DNA of 12,334 bases from Ruminococcaceae bacterium UBA1244 (GTDB lineage: Bacteria > Bacillota > Clostridia > Oscillospirales > Acutalibacteraceae): the NCBI GenBank assembly GCA_002308635.1, contig DBWG01000076.1, forward strand, positions 1-12,334, in the 5' to 3' direction. Positions 6,928 to 12,334 of the stretch are shown here, in pieces. Each line of letters starts with the position of its first letter. The stretch's first letter is position 1. The translations under genes and the position numbers were made by a program. Below the pieces are notes generated by a model, which was not told the DNA's origin, searched no databases, and saw nothing but the letters and a program-made list of their open reading frames with translations.

Positions 6928-7476
6928 TTACTTGGTAACATCTACTGTGCGGATCTCTTCTGCCGTTCTGCCTTCCGTATCAATTACTACAACCTTTATG
7001 TCATAGCTGACAGCACTTGTGGGCTTGAAGGCTGCTGTCTTTGTTGTGAAAGGCTCAGCCATCTTATACCAATCGGTTTTTGAGGTTTTCTTGTAGTAGA
7101 ATGCATAGATATAGCTACCTGAACCGCCGCTTGCTGCACCCTTTACTCTGACCTTCTCACCGACTACTGGCTCTGTGGTAAGTATTTCAGAATTGTTTAC
7201 CAAAGGAGCCTTTACTTTGACAGTAAAGATTTTTTCCTCTGTTTTGCCGTCGGCATCCTTTACAACTACCTTTACATCGTACTTTACAGCCATAGATGGC
7301 TTGAAGGCTGCACGATTTGTTGTGTAAGGCTCAGCCATTGCATACCAATCGGTTTTTGAAGATTTCTTGTAGTAGAAGGCATAGGTGTAATCGCCGCTGC
7401 CGCCGCTTGCTGCACCCTTGACAGAGATCTTTTCGCCGACTGTAGGAGCTATGGTGACTATTTCAGAATTGTTGAC
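6928..7476 (-). repeat. Direct repeat encoding two triple-tyrosine modules (276-nt period)
   Basis: Two tandem segments with starts 276 nt (92 codons) apart encode the C-terminal modules of the modular protein. They share long near-identical stretches such as NNSEI, GAASGGSG, YAFYYKK and KTDWY in the product. The period is an exact multiple of three, and conservation at the DNA level points to a relatively recent duplication. Confidence 0.85.
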
Positions 7477-8898
7477 GAGTTTCAGGAGCAGCACTTCCTC
7501 TGCTGCTTCGAGCTTTGCGAGAGTATTATAGTCTATAAAGCGCTTCTGGTCATCTGTAAGTGCGTCAAAGGCTGCTCTTGCTGCTTCAACGGCTTCCTTG
7601 TCGTTTACTGTTACTTCAGCGGGAAGTTCGTTGATCATCTGAACCACTTCATCGGCTGCTGCCTGATCTGCTGCTGCAAGCACTTCCTCTGCTGCTTCGA
7701 GCTTTGCGAGAGTATTATGGCCTATAAAGCGCTTCTGGTCATCTGTAAGCGCTTCATAAGCTGCTCTTGCCGCTTCGACAGCATATTTGTCGCTAAATGA
7801 TATTACTGTCGGCAGGGCATTTATTGCTTCAATTACTGCTTTGCTCTCCTCATAAGCATCGGGCGCAACATAGATAGTTTTGCAGAACCAGTCGTCGCCG
7901 CCGTTGTAATCGGGGCGGAAGTAAACCGTGTATGACCCGTCAGCGGCAATTTCGCCGTTTTGACCATAGTTATCACCGAGGTACGGAAACCACGTTTTTT
8001 CTTCGCCGGGAGAGGCAAAAACCACCTTGAATTCTGACTCTGTTGTCAGCTCAATTGTGGAGTATACATACTCTGTAATTTCTGTGTCATCGTTTTGGGT
8101 GAGCTGATAATCGGGATCGACCTTCCAGTCGGTCATTGTGCCTACGATGTAGTATCCTATTTCATACTTAGGTACATATGTAAACTGCGCTGTGTAGGTC
8201 GTGTCACCTGTTACCCCGGGAAGATCGGTACCAACGTCATAGGTATCCGTGCCGTCTGTCCAACCCTCAAAGGTGTAGGTGTAGTCGTCATCTTCTTTAG
8301 TCGGGTCGGCGTGTGTGGGAACAGCACCCGCTACAGCATAAGTTGTGTCGATGGTTGTTCCGTCATCGTTCTTCCATGTGATAGTATAGGCATCTGTTAC
8401 TGAAATTTGTACGGTGTAGGTAACATCAGTATCAGTTTTATCATTATAATATAGGAAATCCACCGTTACAGTGCCGTCAAATGCATTGTTGATCGTGATA
8501 TACTGATCTTTTTTGCTGGAAACAGCTCCGGTCACTTTATCAGTGTCAGAAGAGGTCGGAACGGCCTCACGGCAATAACCGCTGAAATTATACAGTCCCT
8601 TGATGATTTTATCAAGCTCGCCGTTTTCACTCAACCAATCCGCCGTAATCGTGCGTGGGAAAGACTCGACCCCTACATCCTTGGTCTTGCCGTTTCCTGC
8701 AAATGTTACGATGTAGGCGGTGGGGTCGGGAATGGAGGCTCCCACCGTCACTTTACAGCTTGTGTTTTTGGTGCTGTCCGCACTGCTAACAGTGGTTACC
8801 GTTGCGCCGCCTTCCGAACTACGCTTGGAATAGACGGTCAGCGTATTGCGGTAGCGTCTGTCGCATTTGCCGTCAGACTCATCGCTGGTACCATACAC
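6928..8898 (-). CDS. Modular secreted surface protein, body only (separated from its signal peptide by a frameshift)
   Basis: This 656-codon frame encodes a multi-module extracellular protein. The order is: the end of a bacterial Ig-like (Big_2-type) domain (about 18-53); an unassigned region; an InlB/Listeria-Bacteroides-type repeat (about 170-245, TFEGWTDGT and TTYTAQF); a carbohydrate-binding-like beta module (246-346, YYIVGTMTDWK and VYFRP...GGDDWF); two 63-residue helical repeats (347-408 and 412-472, ALTDDQKRFI core); and two triple-tyrosine modules (474-563 and 568-656). There is no sortase motif. The frame can be opened at GTG 8898, but that start has no ribosome site and gives no signal peptide. 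The true 5' end, with ribosome site and signal peptide, is in another frame at 8838-8960. Either the locus carries a one-base deletion, making it a pseudogene, or there is a sequencing error. Glycan binding is suggested by the third module and is inference. Confidence 0.85.
   Translation of the reverse strand: MYGTSDESDGKCDRRYRNTLTVYSKRSSEGGATVTTVSSADSTKNTSCKVTVGASIPDPTAYIVTFAGNGKTKDVGVESFPRTITADWLSENGELDKIIKGLYNFSGYCREAVPTSSDTDKVTGAVSSKKDQYITINNAFDGTVTVDFLYYNDKTDTDVTYTVQISVTDAYTITWKNDDGTTIDTTYAVAGAVPTHADPTKEDDDYTYTFEGWTDGTDTYDVGTDLPGVTGDTTYTAQFTYVPKYEIGYYIVGTMTDWKVDPDYQLTQNDDTEITEYVYSTIELTTESEFKVVFASPGEEKTWFPYLGDNYGQNGEIAADGSYTVYFRPDYNGGDDWFCKTIYVAPDAYEESKAVIEAINALPTVISFSDKYAVEAARAAYEALTDDQKRFIGHNTLAKLEAAEEVLAAADQAAADEVVQMINELPAEVTVNDKEAVEAARAAFDALTDDQKRFIDYNTLAKLEAAEEVLLLKLVNNSEIVTIAPTVGEKISVKGAASGGSGDYTYAFYYKKSSKTDWYAMAEPYTTNRAAFKPSMAVKYDVKVVVKDADGKTEEKIFTVKVKAPLVNNSEILTTEPVVGEKVRVKGAASGGSGSYIYAFYYKKTSKTDWYKMAEPFTTKTAAFKPTSAVSYDIKVVVIDTEGRTAEEIRTVDVTK
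7492..7782 (-). repeat. Intragenic direct repeat encoding two helical repeats (189-nt period)
   Basis: The segments 7492-7593 and 7681-7782 are about 102 bp each and lie 189 nt (63 codons) apart, differing at about nine positions. They encode the ALTDDQKRFI...NTLAKLEAAEEVL alpha-helical spacer found in many Firmicutes wall proteins. Such near-identity makes copy number prone to change by recombination. Confidence 0.85.
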
Positions 8899-8960
8899 AC
8901 GATCAGCATAAGTGAAAGTACGAGTGCGAGCAGTTTTTTGTCCGTAAACTTTCTTGTCAT
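8838..8960 (-). pseudogene. Signal-peptide 5' fragment of the frameshifted modular protein
   Basis: From ATG 8960, with GGAG at 8971-8968 seven bases upstream, the minus strand encodes a textbook signal peptide. It has MTRKFTDKK, a hydrophobic core LLALVLSLMLIVCMV, and PAMSLTANA with a cleavage site after ANA (about residue 33). The frame then runs TDATAIR and stops at TGA 8840-8838. The next frame continues NTLTVYSKRSSEGG as the body of the modular protein. The shift is one base, meaning one base appears missing near 8850. No homopolymer or classic slippery site lies there, so programmed frameshifting is unlikely. Confidence 0.85.
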
Positions 8961-9067
8961 TTTTTCACTCCATTCATTTTTTATGATGTATATACCTGCC
9001 GAACTGTTTTCTTAAAAAATATCACCCCAATTCTGAACATGACTTTGTTAACCCCCTCAATGTATGT

Positions 9068-9190
9068 TCAAGATTTGGTATTTATCCCTATCTTGCCGTA
9101 CTTTTTGATTATGATATTCTCCGCACCGATCTCCTTGAGATGGTATAAGTAGCCAATGATATTATATTGAAATGTATGCACACAAACGTC
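9068..9190 (-). pseudogene. Possible remnant of a regulator winged-helix domain
   Basis: A 40-codon minus-strand segment without a start codon, bounded by stops, reads FQYNIIGYLYHLKEIGAENI, then IIKKYGKIGINTKS, ending at TGA 9070-9068. The pattern LKEIGAENIIIKKYGKIGIN is reminiscent of the C-terminal winged helix of response-regulator or SARP-like regulators in Clostridia (recalled similarity only). It lies between the two large surface-protein genes in otherwise non-coding DNA, and its frame differs from neither neighbour's 3' extension in a meaningful way. It could also be a chance open stretch. The rest of the 253-bp gap (8961-9213) shows no clear promoter or terminator. Confidence 0.35.
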
Positions 9191-9213
9191 TCAAATTCAT
9201 TGGTATTTGTTTC

Positions 9214-12200
9214 TTACTCTGTATACTTTTTGCGTCTGAACATTACCATTGCTGCTGCGCCTATCAGTGCAAGAACAGCCGCTGCTGCAACAGGTGCAGA
9301 GCTGTCGCCTGTTTTTGGAACATCATGTCCGGGAACGATTATTTCAGAAGACTGCTCATCATCGTCATCACTGCCGGCACTGAAGATGCAGCGGATCGGT
9401 ATCCACTCAGAATAGGCGACTTTTCCGTTGTCACTTCTGAGCTGAACGTGGTAATTGCCGGCTTTTGTAAATGTGACATCTCCGTTCTGGTCAAACACAA
9501 TGCCGTTTGCCGGAGTTTCCTTTGATACCCAGATATACTTCGGTGCCTTGACAACGTTTCCATTACTGTCTGTGAATTTAACTGTCAGCTTGTCGGCGCC
9601 TTCAATATTATCCTTTGGGTTACCGATATATCCTCTGTAGAAACCCGTTACCTCAATGCTGTATCCGGCGGCATTGTATTTATACTCGGGAAGCGGTGCA
9701 TAATAGTCTTTTCCGCCGAAGGTGACCATCTCCCTGCTGACATCAGTTCCGTCCTGCGGCCCGACCTCAACGTGTTTTGATTTAAGTACTTCCTTATGTC
9801 CGCAGTCGGGATGTATACAGGTAAAGTCGGCTATTGCAAAGTAGTAGTCTTCATCCCATGTCCAGACGGGTTCGCCGTAGGTGTGAGCGTCAGTAAAATC
9901 GTAACGGATACTGTTTGCCCATGCGTCAGATGCTCCTTTGCAGGTGGTTTTGTGTGACAAATGAACGGTAACGTTCGCTTGACTGAACGCAGCTTCGCCG
10001 ACGTTGATCGTTCCGGGATGATCGAGCTTCAGATCAAGTGCATTTCCGCCCATATTGTTCACCCATGAAAAAGCGTTAGCGTCAATTTTTTCCAGTCCGG
10101 AGGTATCACCCGTGACCTTAGTCACACCCAAAGTAAAGAATGCGAAAGGCTTGATCTCGGTAATATTCTTGTTCAGCTTCAGAACGAACTGAGCTTTATA
10201 ATCCTGTTTGGTTATCAATACATTATTGAAGTCGTTTCCAAGAACAGTGATCGGTTTTCCGTTGTAGCTGCTTGGAATAACAAGTTCTTTAAGGTCCTTG
10301 CAATCGCCTGTGTAAGCGCTGATCTGGTATGTATCATTCGGGAGAAGCGTGAAAACGAAATCAGAAACGGTAACGTCTGCAACCTCGCTGCCGAGAGTTC
10401 CGTCCTCATTGATCTGATATTTTTTGCCGTTGTAGACGGTGTACGTTATGTTGCCCGGAACGTAGCCTCCGTTTTCATCATAATACGGTCTGTTCTTAGG
10501 AACAATATTCGTGAATCTTACGGTGACGGTAACGCAGCTTTCGGGCATTGCAAATAACTGTTTGTCAGAAGAAATGACATTGCCCTGTTCATCGGTCACG
10601 GTTATGGAAGCCGCAACACTGCCTGCATCGGGAGTAACGGTCAGAATAATGTCATCCAGTGCCCTTGCCTTTGTTTTGTCGGCTGATGCTGTACCGCTTC
10701 CCAGAGCGGTAACAGTAATGTCGAACCACTGTCTTATTCGCTTTTCGGTGGAATAATTCTTTCCGAGGAAGGTGCAGGAAGCTGAATAGACGATATAATC
10801 ACCGTCCACGGCAGAGGTGACCTTCGCATCAACACTATACTCCGTGCCGCATCCGTCGTCGGTGCAGGTCAATACAACTGTGGCACGGCCGTTATCACTC
10901 GACCACTTCCACTGAGGTTCTGCGAAATTATGGTTTTCCATATAAGGGATCAGTGTCTTGCCCGCAAGAGCCATAGCCTGATCTCCTGTCAGGAAGCCGG
11001 AATAGATATTGCCGTCCTCGTCAATAAACGCCTGTCCGTCAGTAACCTTGACTGCGCCATCGATGGGTTTGTCACGAAATCCCTTCAAAGAAATGCTGTC
11101 CGAGGGATTTGTCCAGCCCATCTCCAGCCATGGTTTAATATCCAGGGTGGAGTCATTTTCGTAAGTCTTGATATTTCCGCCTTTGATGACAACACCATAC
11201 TGAGAATACCTGAAACGCCATATGTCCAAGGTCCCGCGGATGATATTGGTGTGATGTTCTCCGCCAAAGGAGTTATCCGTTGAACGAACAATGCCTCCGT
11301 AGACGCTGGCGCTTGATACGCAAATTTGTTTTCCTGCTAAGTCAATAGTTCCTGTCTGTTTGCGTTGACCGTACAGCGACAGCTCCGGCTTGCCTACATC
11401 GTCGATCATTATACTCGTTCCATTATATCTGGTACCCGAGTACAGGCAGTCGTCTTCCAATATCAGGTGAACCTCACCTTTGAGATAAATTCTTTCATTA
11501 GCGTAATAGACACCCTTAAAAACATACCAGCCGTCCGGAATAACTATACCCTCAAAGCCTTGGTCCAGTACTCTTGCAGACACTGTCCTCTCAACGCCCT
11601 CCTCGTCAATAAATGATGCATCCTCAACGTTAAGATAAACAGCATCATAAGTTCTTTCTTTGGCCTCTATTACCTGACCGGCGGCTTTGCAATCTGATTC
11701 ACCTCTGGGGCGCCAGCAAACAAATTCCTTTCCTTTGGGTACGTTCGTGGCTTCTGGCATTTCATATTCCCATTCATCGGGCAATACGTTTTTTGTAATT
11801 TTTGTGTTTCCGGTGCTGTCCGTTTCCACCAGCGTCACAGTAACAAAATTAGCCTTTGCTCCGCAGACGGTACAAACGTTATCTCTGTTCCATTCATGCC
11901 TTTCCTTTTCATCATTCATTTTTTCGCCGCAGGTTTTACAGGTTTTGATATGATAAACAGCATCATAAAATTTCCATTCGGTTTTTGTGTGATCACAGGG
12001 GTATATTACTACGTTCTTACTGACTCTCATTTCCGGAACGCGTTTATCACCGGTATATACTGTTTTCTTGATTTTGACCTTGAGATTATCTGCAAGCTTC
12101 ACCGTGCCTGCTTTTCTGGAAGTAGTAAAGTCGCCGTTACCGATGGCTATTCCCCAGCCATCGGAACCTGCAATAGCTTTGACTTTGGCGGTACTGCTGA

Positions 12201-12334
12201 TTTCACAATAACCGCCGTCACCGTCTTCACCGCCGCCGATACCTGCACCGTAATGCTTTCCTTTAGCGTAGACATCGGAACCACCGATATATACCTGACC
12301 GCCGTGACCGTCTTCACCGCCGCCGATACCTGCA
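9214..12334 (-). CDS. Large sortase-anchored surface protein with BspA-like region, 5' end outside window
   Basis: The frame is open from stop 9214 to the window edge, 1039 visible residues. The first part is glycine-rich: two copies of AGIGGGEDGxGG, then AIGNGDF. With GTG 12102 as residue 1, Cys/His elements follow (CKTCGEK 55-61, HEWNRDNVCTVCGAK 69-83), then a beta-rich region, two W-x-W/Cys-x4-Cys modules (398-430 with CTDDGC; 747-780 with CIHPDC), a divergent InlB-type Ig segment (461-531), a degenerate BspA LRR region (580-720) and an Ig-like domain (820-905). The C-terminus is a wall-sorting signal: VPKTGD (928-933), a hydrophobic span (936-955) and RRKKYTE. The product is therefore expected to be covalently attached to peptidoglycan by a sortase. 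GTG 12102 is internal: coding continues upstream without a stop and no ribosome site precedes it. The ligand is unknown; adhesion or glycan binding is inference. Confidence 0.92.
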   Translation of the reverse strand, partial: AGIGGGEDGHGGQVYIGGSDVYAKGKHYGAGIGGGEDGDGGYCEISSTAKVKAIAGSDGWGIAIGNGDFTTSRKAGTVKLADNLKVKIKKTVYTGDKRVPEMRVSKNVVIYPCDHTKTEWKFYDAVYHIKTCKTCGEKMNDEKERHEWNRDNVCTVCGAKANFVTVTLVETDSTGNTKITKNVLPDEWEYEMPEATNVPKGKEFVCWRPRGESDCKAAGQVIEAKERTYDAVYLNVEDASFIDEEGVERTVSARVLDQGFEGIVIPDGWYVFKGVYYANERIYLKGEVHLILEDDCLYSGTRYNGTSIMIDDVGKPELSLYGQRKQTGTIDLAGKQICVSSASVYGGIVRSTDNSFGGEHHTNIIRGTLDIWRFRYSQYGVVIKGGNIKTYENDSTLDIKPWLEMGWTNPSDSISLKGFRDKPIDGAVKVTDGQAFIDEDGNIYSGFLTGDQAMALAGKTLIPYMENHNFAEPQWKWSSDNGRATVVLTCTDDGCGTEYSVDAKVTSAVDGDYIVYSASCTFLGKNYSTEKRIRQWFDITVTALGSGTASADKTKARALDDIILTVTPDAGSVAASITVTDEQGNVISSDKQLFAMPESCVTVTVRFTNIVPKNRPYYDENGGYVPGNITYTVYNGKKYQINEDGTLGSEVADVTVSDFVFTLLPNDTYQISAYTGDCKDLKELVIPSSYNGKPITVLGNDFNNVLITKQDYKAQFVLKLNKNITEIKPFAFFTLGVTKVTGDTSGLEKIDANAFSWVNNMGGNALDLKLDHPGTINVGEAAFSQANVTVHLSHKTTCKGASDAWANSIRYDFTDAHTYGEPVWTWDEDYYFAIADFTCIHPDCGHKEVLKSKHVEVGPQDGTDVSREMVTFGGKDYYAPLPEYKYNAAGYSIEVTGFYRGYIGNPKDNIEGADKLTVKFTDSNGNVVKAPKYIWVSKETPANGIVFDQNGDVTFTKAGNYHVQLRSDNGKVAYSEWIPIRCIFSAGSDDDDEQSSEIIVPGHDVPKTGDSSAPVAAAAVLALIGAAAMVMFRRKKYTE
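12211..12334 (-). repeat. 87-nt tandem repeat encoding glycine-rich AGIGGG units
   Basis: The 37-bp segments 12211-12247 and 12298-12334 differ at one base and lie 87 nt (29 codons) apart. Each encodes AGIGGGEDG followed by D/H-GG. The second copy runs into the window edge, so the array probably continues. Such GAGIGGG units recur in large Firmicutes surface proteins and may form a beta-helical or flexible stalk. Confidence 0.8.

Noticed and set aside
7492..7782. CRISPR-like or regulatory repeat array
   Set aside because: Only two long repeats occur, in frame and inside a coding region with a 63-codon period; they are protein repeats.
8838..8900. Programmed ribosomal frameshift joining signal peptide and body
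   Set aside because: No slippery heptamer, homopolymer or convincing downstream structure is seen near the junction; a one-base deletion or sequence error is simpler.
9034..9070. TGAACAT...ATGTTCA inverted repeat as terminator or operator
   Set aside because: The arms are only 7 bp with a long loop and no T tract; it could arise by chance in AT-rich DNA.
9167..9525. Plus-strand frames over the C-terminal anchor region
   Set aside because: Shadows of the minus-strand sorting signal; the Cys-rich plus frame has no ribosome site or domain support.
12100..12102. GTG 12102 as the start of the large surface protein
   Set aside because: Coding sequence continues in frame to the window edge, with clear protein repeats and no ribosome site at this GTG.
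12211..12334. Collagen-like Gly-X-Y repeat
   Set aside because: The glycines are in AGIGGGEDG blocks with a 29-residue period, not a Gly at every third position.

Overview
The window looks like a chromosomal segment of a Gram-positive gut-type Clostridia, probably Ruminococcus or a close relative in the Oscillospiraceae/Ruminococcaceae. This is inferred from BspA-type leucine-rich-repeat surface proteins, triple-tyrosine modules, a sortase-type PKTG anchor, a fused FeoA-FeoB with a small Cys-rich partner, strong AGGAGG ribosome sites and canonical TTGACA/TATAAT promoters. Species cannot be fixed from the sequence alone.

Left part (1-1000, + strand): the C-terminal 100 residues of a phenylacetate-CoA ligase family enzyme, a REP-like hairpin in the short gap, then a tandem-ACT-domain protein. 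The ligase/ACT pair is a common arrangement for arylacetate or aryl-2-oxoacid metabolism. A 98-bp inverted-repeat element with paired TGACGGGT words follows, then a terminator hairpin shared with the convergent feo operon.

Middle part (992-4529, - strand): a compact operon transcribed leftward from a near-consensus promoter at 4501-4529. It encodes a D-2-hydroxyacid dehydrogenase, a FeoA-FeoB fusion ferrous-iron transporter and a 50-residue Cys-rich FeoB-associated membrane protein. A divergent perfect-consensus promoter (4600-4628) drives a secreted BspA-type LRR protein to the right (4670-6553).

Right part (6554-12334, - strand): an accessory surface-protein region. A 656-codon modular protein (InlB-like repeat, carbohydrate-binding-like module, two helical repeats, two triple-tyrosine modules) is cut off from its own signal peptide by a one-base frameshift. 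Between and around the genes are two degraded coding remnants (6650-6893 and 9068-9190). The last gene is a very large sortase-anchored surface protein. Its reading frame stays open past the right edge through glycine-rich 87-nt repeats, so its true start is outside the window.

The LRR protein and the frameshifted protein, which are convergent neighbours, share the same C-terminal triple-tyrosine modules. This suggests module exchange within a locus for extracellular polysaccharide or host-surface interaction. I found no CRISPR array, tRNA, rRNA or transposase. The most interesting items are the frameshifted secreted protein, the decayed remnants, the paired-word inverted repeat and the modular surface cluster. 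None of them amounts to a demonstrably new system.
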